Shown: piece by piece, positions 51,880-60,989 of the stretch
Position numbering within the stretch: position 1 is the stretch's first letter
Layout: every line of letters starts with the position of its first letter
Source of the DNA: Faecalibacterium sp. I4-1-79
GTDB lineage: Bacteria > Bacillota > Clostridia > Oscillospirales > Ruminococcaceae
DNA: 64,000 nt
Direction of reading: 5' to 3'
Assembly (NCBI RefSeq): GCF_023347235.1
Contig: NZ_CP094467.1
Location: forward strand, 2,604,001-2,668,000
Translations under genes and position numbers: made by a program
The notes under the pieces: generated by a model
What the model was told of the DNA's origin: nothing
Databases searched by the model: none
What the model saw: only the letters and a program-made list of their open reading frames with translations

Positions 51880-52329
51880 TTACTCCTCCATTCTGATCTT
51901 GACAACGGCCTTGCGCACGCTGACACAGCCGTGCTGTACAAGGCCGGGTTTATGCAGCTCCTCCGGGAAGAACAGTACAAAGCGTCCCTCGCCCAGTGCA
52001 CCGGTCACTACACTGGCGCTGGCCTGAAAGCCGCAGTCCCCGGTAAATTCTCCGATCTCCGCGCCGGGCACAGTGGTGTAGCCCCAGCCCTCGCTGCCGG
52101 TAAGGTCTACCTGTAAATCAGCATAAAGCTTGTGGTACTCCGGGTGGTAGCCCGCGTCCGGGTGCAGGGTGGCATCCATCAGGTTGATGAACACCTTATC
52201 GCCGTCCACCTCGGTGCGTCCCAGCGGCAGGGCGGCAAGGTCGTGGGTAAGCAGATAGTCAATGGCGGTATCCAAGTTGGGGTGCAGTCCCCTGTACCGG
52301 CCAAGATGCTGCAGGGTATCGCAGATCAT
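51880..52329 (-). CDS. YhcH/YjgK/YiaL-family protein (DUF386)
   Basis: The 149-aa beta-barrel protein starts at 52329 (MICDTLQHLGRYRG) after GGAGG. Conserved residues are seen in YHPEYHKLYADLQVDLTG and VLFFPEELHKPGL (metal-binding His/Glu). Family members in nan operons (NanQ) speed up sialic acid anomer conversion or act on ManNAc forms. It is the first gene after an internal terminator. Confidence 0.88.
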   Translation of the reverse strand: MICDTLQHLGRYRGLHPNLDTAIDYLLTHDLAALPLGRTEVDGDKVFINLMDATLHPDAGYHPEYHKLYADLQVDLTGSEGWGYTTVPGAEIGEFTGDCGFQASASVVTGALGEGRFVLFFPEELHKPGLVQHGCVSVRKAVVKIRMEE

Positions 52330-52348
52330 TCGCGTTTCCTCCAATAAA

Positions 52349-52397
52349 AGAAGCGCCCGTCTCCCCTCTGAAAAAGAGACGGAGAGGGGCGCTTTTA
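52349..52397 (-). terminator. Hairpin between nanA and the yhcH-type gene
   Basis: AAGCGCCC pairs with GGGCGCTT with extended pairing inside, and the minus strand runs into TTCTTTTATT. It may partly reduce expression of the downstream genes yhcH-nanE-nanK. Confidence 0.7.
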
Positions 52398-52402
52398 TTT
52401 TG

Positions 52403-53332
52403 TTACAGCTTTGCGATGGCAGCTTCGATCATGGCCTGTGCCTCGGCAACGATGGGCTCATCCTCGGGGATCAGGCCGGGCATCGGGGCGCGCACACTGC
52501 CCAGCTCCAGACCGTACATCCGGCGCAAAATCTCCTTTTGCACCGCATACAGGTTGCCGTGGGCAGAGCACATCTTGTAGATGATGCGGTTGGCCTCGTA
52601 CTGGATGGCGCGTGCCTTTGTGATCTCGCCCTTTTCCAGATGGGCGTTCATAGCCAGATACAGCTCCGGCATTACGGCATAAGTGCCGCCGATGCCGCCA
52701 TCTGCGCCGATGACGCGGCCGGAAACGAACTGCTCGTCCGGGCCGTTGAACACCACAAAGTTGCCCTCGCCGCGGGCGGCAATACCGGCATCCTTGAACA
52801 TCTGGATGTCCTGCGTGGGCATGGAGCTGTTCTTCACGGCCACCACGTTGGGGTTCTTCAGCATCTCGTTCAGCAGGCTCATGGTCAGCGCCGTGCCTGC
52901 CAGCTGCGGGATATTGTAGATGACGAACTCGGTGTTGGGAGCCTCAGCGGACATATCGTTCCAGTACTTGGCAATGGCGTATTCCGGCAGGTGGAAGTAG
53001 ATGGGCGGGATGGAGGCAATGGCGTCCACGCCCACGCTCTCGGCGTGACGTGCCAGCTCCATGCTGTCGGCGGTGTTGTTGCAGCCGACGTGGGCGATCA
53101 CGGTCAGCTTGCCCTTGGCTTCGCTCATCACGGCCTCCAGAACGGTCTTGCGCTCATCGACGTGCTGGTAAATGCACTCGCCGGAGGAACCGCCCACATA
53201 CACGCCCTTGACGCCCTTGGCGATCAGGTGGCGGGTCAGCGCCTTGACGCCCTCCACCGAAATGTTGCCCTCTGCGTCATAGCAGGCGTAAAAGGCAGGG
53301 ATGACACCCTGATATTTTTTGATATCTTTCAT
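52403..53332 (-). CDS. nanA: N-acetylneuraminate lyase (DHDPS/NAL superfamily)
   Basis: The 309-aa TIM barrel has the NAL phosphate-type loop YVGGSSGECIYQ, the Tyr in FVIYNIPQLAG, and the Schiff-base Lys in NVVAVKNSSMPTQD. It cleaves sialic acid to ManNAc and pyruvate. GAAGGATATAGACCC precedes the ATG. It follows the second permease by 27 bp and precedes NanE and a ROK kinase, which strongly supports this function over dihydrodipicolinate synthase. Confidence 0.93.
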   Translation of the reverse strand: MKDIKKYQGVIPAFYACYDAEGNISVEGVKALTRHLIAKGVKGVYVGGSSGECIYQHVDERKTVLEAVMSEAKGKLTVIAHVGCNNTADSMELARHAESVGVDAIASIPPIYFHLPEYAIAKYWNDMSAEAPNTEFVIYNIPQLAGTALTMSLLNEMLKNPNVVAVKNSSMPTQDIQMFKDAGIAARGEGNFVVFNGPDEQFVSGRVIGADGGIGGTYAVMPELYLAMNAHLEKGEITKARAIQYEANRIIYKMCSAHGNLYAVQKEILRRMYGLELGSVRAPMPGLIPEDEPIVAEAQAMIEAAIAKL

Positions 53333-53359
53333 GGGTCTATATCCTTCTTTCTGTAAATT

Positions 53360-54331
53360 TTAGCCCTTGACCGCACCCATTGCGATGCCCTTGGTGAAGT
53401 ACTTCTGGAAGATGAGGAAGATGATGATGATCGGCACTGCGGCCAGTGCGGCACCGGCCATGATCAGGCCGAAGTCGGTGCTGTTCTCTGCCTGCAGTTT
53501 TGCAATGCCCAGCGAGATGGTCAGGTTGCTGGTGCTGGACAGCATGATCAACTGCATGAAGTAATCGTTCCAGCTGTTGATGAAGGTAAAGATGGCCAGT
53601 GCGCCGATACCGGGCTTGACCATGGGCAGCACGATCTTGACAAAGGTGCGCGCCTCGCTGGCACCGTCGATACGAGCAGCCTCCAGCATTTCGGTGGGGA
53701 TGCCCTCACTGAACTGCTTCATCAGGAACACGCCGAACGGCCAACCCACGATGGGGAAAATGACCGCCCAGATGGTGTTGTACAGGTTCAGTGCGCTCAT
53801 CTCACGCAGCAGGGGGATCAGGATGACCTGCTTGGGCAGTGCCATGGCGCAGACAATGAGGGTGAACAGCAGCTTGCGGCCCACAAAGCGCTTTTTTGCC
53901 AGCGCATAACCGGCCATGGCGGCGGTCAGGCAGGTAAGGATCATGGACATAACGGCCATGAACACGGTGTTGATCATCCAGCGGATGGCGGCGGGTGCCA
54001 TGGGGCCTACTGAGAAGTAGACAGGCTCGCCGTTGGCGCTGAACTTGGAGCCGAAGGGCACAGCCAGCTGCCACAGCGGGGCACGTTTCCCGGCAAACAG
54101 TTTCTGGTAGTTGGTCAGCACCCACTGGCTGGGCCACCACTCGGGGGTAGTGGCATTGATGGCGGCACCGGTCTTGAAGGAGCCGGTGATGATCCAGTAC
54201 AGCGGGAAGGCGAACAGCACCGCCATGATGCTGATGAGGATGATGGCCAGAATGGTGTAGGCGCTCATCTTTTTCAGTTTACTGGGATGGCGCTTCAACG
54301 GTTTTTGCTTTTTTGCAGCAGTTGCACTCAT
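53360..54331 (-). CDS. Carbohydrate ABC transporter permease (MalG-like)
   Basis: The 323-aa permease has six membrane segments and the EAA loop EMLEAARIDGASEARTFVKI. GGAGGTGC precedes the ATG. It pairs with the permease encoded 15 bp upstream. In this operon it should import sialic acid. No ATPase gene is present; such CUT1 systems often use a shared MsmK-type ATPase. Confidence 0.9.
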   Translation of the reverse strand: MSATAAKKQKPLKRHPSKLKKMSAYTILAIILISIMAVLFAFPLYWIITGSFKTGAAINATTPEWWPSQWVLTNYQKLFAGKRAPLWQLAVPFGSKFSANGEPVYFSVGPMAPAAIRWMINTVFMAVMSMILTCLTAAMAGYALAKKRFVGRKLLFTLIVCAMALPKQVILIPLLREMSALNLYNTIWAVIFPIVGWPFGVFLMKQFSEGIPTEMLEAARIDGASEARTFVKIVLPMVKPGIGALAIFTFINSWNDYFMQLIMLSSTSNLTISLGIAKLQAENSTDFGLIMAGAALAAVPIIIIFLIFQKYFTKGIAMGAVKG

Positions 54332-54345
54332 TGTTCCGCACCTCC

Positions 54346-55269
54346 TTAATTATCCTTGTTGCCCATCTTGAACTGGACAGCAGACAGAATGGCGATGATC
54401 ACCGCCAGCACCACGCCCATGGCGTTGCCGTAGCCGTACTTATACTGCTTGAAGGCGGTGTAGTAGATGTAGTACATAATGGTATCGGTCTTGTGGTTGG
54501 GGCCGCCGGAGGTCAGCAGCTGGATCAGTGCAAAGCACTGGAAGGAGTTGATGGTGGTGATGACCAGAATGTACAGGGTGGTGGGCATAATGGCCGGCCA
54601 CTTGATCTTCCAGAAGCACTGGAAGTCGTTAGCGCCGTCCACCTCGGCGGCTTCCACGATGGACTGATCCACGTTGCCCAGTGCCGAAACGTACAGCACG
54701 ATGGGCTGGCCCACGGAGGTAGTGAGCAAAATCAGGATGATACAGCCCAGTGCGAACCGCTCGTCACCCAGCCAGTTGATGTTTTTGTCCAGAATACCAA
54801 GGCTCTTGCCCAGATAGTTGAAGATGCCGTAGTAGTTGTTGTACATCCACTTCCACACCACGGTAACGGCGACAGAGCCGGTGACCACGGGCAGGTAGAA
54901 CACGCAGCGGAAAAGGCTGGTGGCCCACTCCGGCAGATCTACGATGGCGGAGGACACCCACAGCGAGAAGATGCAGGTGATGGGCACCGACACAATGACG
55001 ATGACGAAGGTGTTCTTTAATGCGCCGAGGAAGATGGGGTCGGCAAACAGGGTCTTGTAGTTTGCCATACCCACAAAGATATCCGCGCGGTTCATGGTGG
55101 AGTCAAAGAAGCTGGTCACCACGCAGAGGATCATGGGGTAGATGACGAAGCCCAGAAAGAAGATCAGGCTGGGCAGCAGGAAGCAGTAGGAGGCGAAGGT
55201 TTCGCGCCGTACCAGCGCACTGCTGCGTTTGGGCTCTTTCATTGCCGTCTTTGCAGCCAAGAGGATCAC
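54346..55269 (-). CDS. Carbohydrate ABC transporter permease (MalF-like)
   Basis: The 307-aa permease has six membrane segments and the EAA loop IVEAAEVDGANDFQCFWKIK. The start is uncertain: GTG 55269 follows AAAGG closely, while ATG 55242 (MKEPKRSSAL) gives the more usual length but no ribosome site. It is preceded by a hairpin that separates it from the binding-protein gene. Confidence 0.9.
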   Translation of the reverse strand: MILLAAKTAMKEPKRSSALVRRETFASYCFLLPSLIFFLGFVIYPMILCVVTSFFDSTMNRADIFVGMANYKTLFADPIFLGALKNTFVIVIVSVPITCIFSLWVSSAIVDLPEWATSLFRCVFYLPVVTGSVAVTVVWKWMYNNYYGIFNYLGKSLGILDKNINWLGDERFALGCIILILLTTSVGQPIVLYVSALGNVDQSIVEAAEVDGANDFQCFWKIKWPAIMPTTLYILVITTINSFQCFALIQLLTSGGPNHKTDTIMYYIYYTAFKQYKYGYGNAMGVVLAVIIAILSAVQFKMGNKDN

Positions 55270-55300
55270 CAGACCTTTCGTTTGAGAGTGTTTTTTCCGT

Positions 55301-55335
55301 AAAAAGGCCCCTCCCTCACCCGGAGGAAGGGGCCT
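55301..55335 (-). terminator. Intra-operon terminator after the binding-protein gene
   Basis: AAGGCCCCT pairs with AGGGGCCTT and the minus strand ends in TTTTTAC. Partial termination here would give more binding protein than permease. Confidence 0.75.
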
Positions 55336-55373
55336 TGCGGTTCAGCTGTGATGCAGTTCAGAAAAAGTAGCGT

Positions 55374-56729
55374 TTATGCCTCGGCAGCAGCGGCTGCGTT
55401 TGCGTTGTCCACGAAGGTCTTGACGGCAGTCTCGACGGCCTCGCCGGAGCCCACGCGCTGCAGCATGTTCCACCACTCGGTACGGGCAGTGGTCCAGCCC
55501 GGGGTGATCTGGTAGTAGTCGCCCAGATAGCCCATGAACTTGCTGTACTCGCTCATGACCTCGTTGCCGGCGTAGATATCGCCCACGCTGGTGCGGACGG
55601 GGAAGTAGGTGGAAGCCAGCACGCTGTCCTTGACCTGAGCGGGGTCGGCAGCAATAAAGTCGATGAAGGTCTTTGCAGCCTTGATCTTGGCCTCGTCGCC
55701 GTTATCAAAGATGCCGAAGCCCCAGATGCCGCCGCACAGCTTCGGGTCGCCGCTTTCGGTGGGGAATGCCATGGGGAAGATCTCGTCGCCGCTGATGGTC
55801 TGGCCTGCGGCAGCGGTGTCAGCGTTCAGCTGCTGTGCAATGTTCCAGCAGAAAGCCATCTGCAGGGTGCCGTTGCGGAACAGGGTGATCTCTTCGCCGC
55901 CGTTGATAGAGGGATCAAAGTTGACGCCCTTTGCATCGTACAGAGCCTGAATGGCCTTGATGTTCTCGGCAGAGTCGGCGGTGTACTTGGTGTGGGCTGC
56001 ATCGGTAAAGGTGCCGCCGTACATATTGTTGATGATGGCGCGGGTGCCCTGATCACCGCCCTGACCGCTGCAGTAGATGGCTGCCACGTTCTCGTAGCCG
56101 CCCTTGTACAGTGCGTCCACGGTGTTCAGGAAGCCCTCGGTGCTCCAGGTGTGCTTGTCGGTATCAATGTACTGGTCAGCGCCCACTTCCTTGACCTTGG
56201 TCATGTTCACGGCCATGCAGTGTGCGGTCATGCACAGGGGATACTCGTAGTAGTCGCCCTTCTCGTTGTGGCAGGCGGACTCCACAGAAGCGTAGATGTC
56301 CTTCTTGGCATCGTCGGTCCACAGATCGTTCAGCGGAGCCATAACGCCCTTGGCACCCCAGTTGGCCACCAGACGCTCGGGGCCTTCCATGACCAGATCG
56401 GGTGCGCTGCCGCCCTCGATGGCGGTGTTCACCTGATCGTCGCCGTTGGTGTAATCCAAATACTCCACGGTCACCTTGATGTCGGGGTACTTTGCGTTGA
56501 AGCTGGAGATCAGGTTCTGGACGGTCTCGTCATTGCCCCAGCCGCCGATGGGGTATGTCCACAGCTTGATGCTTGCGCCGGTGCCGGCTGCACTTGCAGC
56601 AGCAGAGGAAGCAGTGGAGGAAGCAGCAGTGCTGGTGGAGGAGGAACCGCCGCAGGCGGCCAGTGCACCGGCAGCGCCCAGAATACCGGCAGCCTTCAGG
56701 AAGGAACGGCGGGAAATGCAGTTTTTCAT
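55374..56729 (-). CDS. Sugar ABC transporter substrate-binding lipoprotein (sialic acid)
   Basis: The 451-aa protein starts with a twin-arginine-type lipoprotein signal (SRRSFLKAAGILGAAG, lipobox Cys26), then a Ser/Ala/Thr linker. It is a family 1 extracellular binding protein (EYLDYTNGDDQVNTAIEGGS, PDLVMEGPERLVAN). As first gene of the operon, it probably delivers sialic acid to the two permeases. It is divergent from the RpiR regulator. Confidence 0.9.
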   Translation of the reverse strand: MKNCISRRSFLKAAGILGAAGALAACGGSSSTSTAASSTASSAAASAAGTGASIKLWTYPIGGWGNDETVQNLISSFNAKYPDIKVTVEYLDYTNGDDQVNTAIEGGSAPDLVMEGPERLVANWGAKGVMAPLNDLWTDDAKKDIYASVESACHNEKGDYYEYPLCMTAHCMAVNMTKVKEVGADQYIDTDKHTWSTEGFLNTVDALYKGGYENVAAIYCSGQGGDQGTRAIINNMYGGTFTDAAHTKYTADSAENIKAIQALYDAKGVNFDPSINGGEEITLFRNGTLQMAFCWNIAQQLNADTAAAGQTISGDEIFPMAFPTESGDPKLCGGIWGFGIFDNGDEAKIKAAKTFIDFIAADPAQVKDSVLASTYFPVRTSVGDIYAGNEVMSEYSKFMGYLGDYYQITPGWTTARTEWWNMLQRVGSGEAVETAVKTFVDNANAAAAAEA

Positions 56730-56834
56730 GGTAGATTCTCCTTGTTCATCTTCTTCGACCCATCGGGGGATCGTACTCCGTTTTGCGCGTAGCGGCTGCT
56801 CGTGTCCGCAGCCGTTGTTTGTAACCTAATTATA

Positions 56835-57041
56835 GAAAATTATTTTCATTTTGTCCATTCATTCTTTTCATAAATTTTCATTTTTAAACCCAGCAGCCTG
56901 CACAAAATTGTGGGATATCAGAAAAAGCACAATATTTTCATCCACTTCACTTGTCAAAATAGTTACAAAACGGTACACTTTCCCCCGTTGCTTTGAAAAT
57001 TGCTTTCAGTTTCAAAATTGCAAAAATGAAAAGCATTTTCA
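56835..57041. promoter_or_regulatory. Operator candidates between the sialic acid operon and rpiR-type gene
   Basis: The 486-bp divergent region is A/T-rich and holds repeated dyads: GAAAATTATTTTC (56835-56847), TGAAAATTGCTTTCA (56994-57008) and TGAAAAGCATTTTCA (57027-57041). A shared TGAAAA/TTTTCA pattern suggests sites for the RpiR-type regulator. Nothing coding is seen in 56730-57215. Confidence 0.5.
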
Positions 57042-57215
57042 CGATTTGAATCGTTTTTTCCAAAAAAACTGTGCCCTCTGCACAGAACCGGCGGGTAAAA
57101 TGTGGTCATTACGCCTCTTGCACAGCGGCGCAGTTTCTCTTATACTTTTATATAAGAAGGTAAGCACGAACACGGCACCGGCACCCGCCGGCGGCCCAAG
57201 TCAGGAGAGGGAAGA

Positions 57216-58061
57216 ATGTCTACAAATTTTTGGGAGCTGCTGCAGCAGCATCAGGGCGACCTGACAAAATCCGGCCGCACGGTGGCGGAATATCTGGTGC
57301 AGCACGCTGCGGAGGCACAGTATCTGTCCATATCATCGCTGGCCAGAGAGTGTCAGGTGGCCGAGGCCACGGTGTTCCGGTTCTGCCGGGCGCTGGGCTT
57401 TGAGGGCTACCACGAAATGCGTATTGCGCTGGCGCAGGCCAATGCCACCGGCGTGCTGGTAAATCAGCAGGAGCCCGCCCCAGACGCCGACACCGCCACC
57501 CTGTGTGAGCACGCCTCGGCGCTGTTCATGACCGCCATCAACGGCACCCAGAACGCCCTTTCGCCGCAGGCGGTGGAGCAGGCGGTGGCGCTGCTGCACA
57601 GCGCCCGGCAGGTATTCTGCATGGGACAGGGCGGCAGCATGGCCGCCGCCAAAGAGATCTGCGCCCGGTTCGCCTGCATCACCAACAAGTTCCGTGCCAC
57701 CGCCGACAGCCACATGCAGGTCATGGCTGCCAGCCTGATGACCGAGCAGGACGTGGTGCTGTTCGTCTCTTACTCTGGCGCTACCCGGGACCTGATGGAG
57801 ACCCTGCGCACCGCCAAGGCCAACGGCGCAAAGATCATCCTGATCACCCACTACGAGGACTCCCCCGGCGCAAAGCTGGCAGACGTCGTGCTGCTGTGCG
57901 GCGCACAGGAAAGCCCGCTGGACTCCGGCAGCATCCCCATCAAGGTGGCGGTGCTGTATGTGGCCGAAGTGCTGGTGCTGCGGTATATTCTGGACGATAA
58001 GCCCGGCAGCACCGAAGCGCAGGAGCGCACCACCGAGGCGCTGGCCGTAAAGCTGCTTTGA
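57216..58061 (+). CDS. RpiR-family transcriptional regulator
   Basis: The 281-aa protein has an N-terminal helix-turn-helix (YLSISSLARECQVAEATVFR, about 34-53) and a C-terminal SIS sugar-phosphate domain (QVFCMGQGGSMAAAKEICAR; FVSYSGATRDLMETLRTAKA). GGAGAGGGAAG precedes the ATG. It is divergent from the sialic acid operon, so ManNAc-6-P or GlcNAc-6-P is a likely effector, as for NanR proteins of this family. Confidence 0.9.
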   Translation: MSTNFWELLQQHQGDLTKSGRTVAEYLVQHAAEAQYLSISSLARECQVAEATVFRFCRALGFEGYHEMRIALAQANATGVLVNQQEPAPDADTATLCEHASALFMTAINGTQNALSPQAVEQAVALLHSARQVFCMGQGGSMAAAKEICARFACITNKFRATADSHMQVMAASLMTEQDVVLFVSYSGATRDLMETLRTAKANGAKIILITHYEDSPGAKLADVVLLCGAQESPLDSGSIPIKVAVLYVAEVLVLRYILDDKPGSTEAQERTTEALAVKLL

Positions 58062-58080
58062 GCATCGACCTAAAATAGCA

Positions 58081-58121
58081 GGGATAACGGAGCATCCGCG
58101 GATGCTCCGTTATCCCTTTTT
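58081..58121 (+). terminator. Terminator of the RpiR-type gene
   Basis: GGGATAACGGAGCATC pairs perfectly (16 bp) with its complement around 4 nt, followed by TTTTT. Confidence 0.92.
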
Positions 58122-58130
58122 ACACAATCA

Positions 58131-58872
58131 TAACCCCGCGTGAAAACGCGGGGTTTGCAGAACGGCCCCATAGGGGCCATAATACCAGCCGCGCCTAAAG
58201 GCGCACAATGAGCGACGTCAACCGCACACTGACGTCGCTTTTACTTTCTCATACTATCTGTAGGCACTTCTGGCGAATCGTCGTCATCGAAATCAGCTAC
58301 ATTCTTGAATGGATCTTCGTATTCCTTGAAGCTCAACTGGTCGCACGTCTGATCGTTGAACTCTTGTTCCTGAATGTATTTGCGGATCTTGGCTTCATTT
58401 CCACCTACTGTATTTACGTAATATCCTTTCGCCCAGAACACTCTCCTTCCGTATTTGTATTTTAGGTTTGCATGTCGCTCGAATATCATGAGCGTACTCT
58501 TCCCTTTGAGATACCCCATGAAATCTGCTACGGCAAGTTTGGGCGGTATCGACACAAGCATATGGATATGGTCTGGCATCGCGTGTGCTTCTATTATCTC
58601 TACATGCTTGTAATCGCATAGTGTCCTTAGTATTTTTCCAATATCTTTTCTTAGCTTTCCGTATATCACTTTCCTGCGATATTTCGGTACTAGCACTATG
58701 TGATATTTGCAATTCCAGCTCGTATGTGATAAACTTTTCTCGTCCATATGGATGAACCTCCTTTTGCTTTAGTATGCGGTTGGCGTTACCCGCTTCTAAT
58801 TATAGCAAAAGGAGGTTCTTTTTCTACCGTTTCAACGCTACGGCTCTATTCTTCCACAAGCATAGCTTGTGG
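58131..58872 (-). mobile_element. IS200-type insertion sequence
   Basis: A single tnpA-like gene is flanked by hairpins instead of terminal inverted repeats: AACCCCGCG/CGCGGGGTT (58132-58155), AGCGACGTCA/TGACGTCGCT (58211-58239) and, at the other end, CCACAAGC/GCTTGTGG (58854-58872). The exact ends are not determined. No tnpB/iscB gene is present. Confidence 0.65.
58241..58747 (-). CDS. tnpA: IS200/IS605-family transposase TnpA
   Basis: The 168-aa protein has the Y1 transposase pattern: KYHIVLVPKYRRKVIYGKL, the HUH motif in DHIHMLVSIPPK, and the catalytic Tyr region in WAKGYYVNTVGGN. It moves single-stranded DNA by nicking at hairpin-adjacent sites. It is longer than usual at the C-terminus, with an acidic tail (ADFDDDDSPEV). 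AGGAGG stands upstream of the ATG. Confidence 0.93.
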   Translation of the reverse strand: MDEKSLSHTSWNCKYHIVLVPKYRRKVIYGKLRKDIGKILRTLCDYKHVEIIEAHAMPDHIHMLVSIPPKLAVADFMGYLKGKSTLMIFERHANLKYKYGRRVFWAKGYYVNTVGGNEAKIRKYIQEQEFNDQTCDQLSFKEYEDPFKNVADFDDDDSPEVPTDSMRK

Positions 58873-58886
58873 TTTTCTATATGAAA

Positions 58887-58920
58887 AAAATCGGTCAGAC
58901 CCGTAGGTCTGACCGATTTT
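58887..58920. terminator. Terminator of the Bax-inhibitor-1 gene
   Basis: AAAATCGGTCAGACC pairs perfectly (15 bp) with GGTCTGACCGATTTT around 4 nt; T-runs on both strands. Confidence 0.88.
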
Positions 58921-58951
58921 CAGTTTATCAATATTTTTCAGCGCTATACGC

Positions 58952-59656
58952 TTAGTCGCGGCGGCGGCTGTTGAGACCCAGCAGACGCACCACATACAGG
59001 AAGATGTTGATGAAGTCCAGATACAGCGTCAGTGCGCCATAGATGGAAGCCTTTTCCGCCAACTCGCTGTCCCCTGCGTAGTAGGAGTACATCTGGCTCA
59101 GCTTCTGGGTGTCGTAGGCGGTCAGCAGCATAAACACCACCAGACCGATGCCGGAATACAGCACCGTGCCCATAAAGCCCATGCCGAACAGCAGGCCGAC
59201 GAAACCGGTGATAAGCAGCGCAAACAGTGCCATCATCAGTTTGGGGCCCCAGCCGGACAGGTCTTTGTGGGTGGTGGTGCCGTAAACTGCCATCAAGCCG
59301 AAATACAGCGAGGTGGCAAGGAAGGCCAGCACCAGCGTGCCCACTTCAAAAGCAAGGAAATAATAGCTCAGCACCATGCCGTTGAGCAGGGCGTAGCCTA
59401 AAAACACGCCTCTTGCCGCGCCCACGGACATATTCTGTACCCGGGCGCTCAGCACGAACACCAGCGCCAGCTCGGCAATGGTGAACAGCAGGTACAGCGA
59501 ATTGACCACATAGAACAGCGGGGTGGTAGCGGTGACAAAGGCCGCTGCAAAAGTGACCAGCAGTCCCAGCGCCATCCAGCGGTAGGTGCGGGTCATATAA
59601 TCAGCCGAGGTCATTGTAGGCTCTGCATAGCCACGGTTGTAATTGTTGTAACTCAT
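58952..59656 (-). CDS. Bax inhibitor-1/YccA-family membrane protein
   Basis: The 234-aa protein has seven membrane segments and the BI-1 pattern (MTRTYRWMALGLLVTFAAAF; YDTQKLSQMY near the C-terminus). Relatives form pH-sensitive Ca2+ leak channels or interact with FtsH. It stands alone, divergent from hemW. GGAGGAACC precedes the ATG. Confidence 0.9.
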   Translation of the reverse strand: MSYNNYNRGYAEPTMTSADYMTRTYRWMALGLLVTFAAAFVTATTPLFYVVNSLYLLFTIAELALVFVLSARVQNMSVGAARGVFLGYALLNGMVLSYYFLAFEVGTLVLAFLATSLYFGLMAVYGTTTHKDLSGWGPKLMMALFALLITGFVGLLFGMGFMGTVLYSGIGLVVFMLLTAYDTQKLSQMYSYYAGDSELAEKASIYGALTLYLDFINIFLYVVRLLGLNSRRRD

Positions 59657-59765
59657 CTGGGTTCCTCCAGTCTATTCTGCCGGAGCATTTTTCTCTTGCT
59701 CCGGTCTACGGAATATAGTATACTGCATAGAAATGAACGTTTCATGAAAAAGGCTGTGATATTGT

Positions 59766-60848
59766 ATGTCCCTTGGACTTTATCTGCATATTCCCTACTG
59801 TTTTTCCAAATGCCGGTACTGCGATTTTTATTCCCACCCCGGGGAGCGGGGCGTACCGGACGCCTATGTGGACGCGCTGCTGCGGGAGCTGCACCGCTTT
59901 GCGCCGGATGCGCCCCTGCGGCCGGACACCCTCTATTTCGGCGGCGGCACGCCCAGCCTGCTCACCCCGGCGCAGGCCAAGCGGCTTATCCGGGCAGCAG
60001 ACCCCGTGCCCGGTGCAGAGATCACCTTGGAGGCAAACCCCGAGACCGTCACCGAGGAGAGCCTGCGGGGCTTCCGGGCGGCGGGGGTGAACCGCATCTC
60101 CTTCGGGGTGCAGTCCGCCCGGGACACCCAGCTGCGCACCCTTGGTCGTCCCCACAGCGCCAAGCAGGCGCGGGCAGCCTTTGCCGCTGCCCGGCGTGCC
60201 GGGTTCGAGAACATCAGCGGCGACATCATGCTGGCATTGCCCCACTATACGCAGGCCGAATTTGACGAGACACTGGAGCTGATCGAAAAAGGCGGTGCCA
60301 CCCACATCTCGGCTTACCTTTTAAAGATCGAGCCGGACTCTGCCTTCGGCAAGCACCCGCCAGAGGGTCTGCCCACCGGCGATGAAGCTGCTGATTTCTA
60401 CCTTTATGCCGTGGAGCAGCTGGAACACCACGGCTACCGCCAGTACGAGATTTCCAACTTTGCAAAGCCGGGCTATGAAGGCCGTCACAACCTCATCTAC
60501 TGGGACTGCGGCGATTATCTTGGCCTTGGCCCTGCGGCGCACTCCTGCATGGGCGGCAAGCGGTTCTGCTACGCGCCGGACACCGCCGCCTTTCTGCAGG
60601 ACGCCGCCGCACCCATCATGGACGGCAGCTGCGGCGCAGAGGACTACCTGATCTTACAGCTGCGGCTGCGCAAGGGACTTGACCTCGAAGCCTACAAAAC
60701 CCTGTACGGCAAGCAGTTTTCCACCGCACAGCTGGCCTTTGTGCAAAACTGTGTCCGCGCCGGGTACGCCACCTTTGATGGCCGCATCCTCGCCCTGACC
60801 CCCGCCGGACTTATTGTGCAAAACAGTATTCTTGCACAGCTGCTCTGA
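59766..60848 (+). CDS. hemW: HemW-like radical SAM protein
   Basis: The 360-aa protein has the radical SAM cluster motif CFSKCRYCDF (C-x3-C-x2-C), GGGTPSLL, and a HemW-type C-terminal domain (LIYWDCGDYLGLGPAAHS). HemW proteins bind heme and were long annotated as coproporphyrinogen III oxidase. The ribosome site is weak (AAGG further upstream), but the Met at 59766 fits the family start. Confidence 0.9.
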   Translation: MSLGLYLHIPYCFSKCRYCDFYSHPGERGVPDAYVDALLRELHRFAPDAPLRPDTLYFGGGTPSLLTPAQAKRLIRAADPVPGAEITLEANPETVTEESLRGFRAAGVNRISFGVQSARDTQLRTLGRPHSAKQARAAFAAARRAGFENISGDIMLALPHYTQAEFDETLELIEKGGATHISAYLLKIEPDSAFGKHPPEGLPTGDEAADFYLYAVEQLEHHGYRQYEISNFAKPGYEGRHNLIYWDCGDYLGLGPAAHSCMGGKRFCYAPDTAAFLQDAAAPIMDGSCGAEDYLILQLRLRKGLDLEAYKTLYGKQFSTAQLAFVQNCVRAGYATFDGRILALTPAGLIVQNSILAQLL

Positions 60849-60891
60849 CAGACGGATGAAGTGAAAACAACAAGGCAAAGTATCGTAAAGC

Positions 60892-60927
60892 AAAACCGCA
60901 GCGTATTTTGATACGTTGCGGTTTTTT
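60892..60927 (+). terminator. hemW terminator
   Basis: AAAACCGCA pairs with TGCGGTTTT, followed by TTGG. Its sequence resembles the hairpin at 60999-61034. Confidence 0.8.
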
Positions 60928-60934
60928 GGTGGGC

Positions 60935-60971
60935 GCGGGTGGATTGCGCGAGTCTGTTCGAATCCACCCGC
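60935..60971. repeat. 11-bp inverted repeat with tRNA-like loop
   Basis: GCGGGTGGATT and AATCCACCCGC form a perfect stem around a loop containing GTTCG. It recalls the T-arm end of a tRNA but the rest of a tRNA is absent. It lies at the left edge of the serine-recombinase region and might be part of an attachment site. Confidence 0.4.
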
Positions 60972-60989
60972 TCTATGAGTTTAGCCTTG

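Noticed and set aside
50178-51896. Plus-strand frame of 572 codons across the ROK kinase and nanE genes
   Set aside because: It is antisense to two recognised enzymes and shows no domain of its own.
58132-58239. Riboswitch between the RpiR gene and tnpA
   Set aside because: The hairpins here are explained as the end structures of an IS200-type element plus a terminator.
60935-60971. tRNA gene
   Set aside because: Only a stem with a GTTCG-containing loop is present; no D-arm, anticodon arm or acceptor stem can be built.
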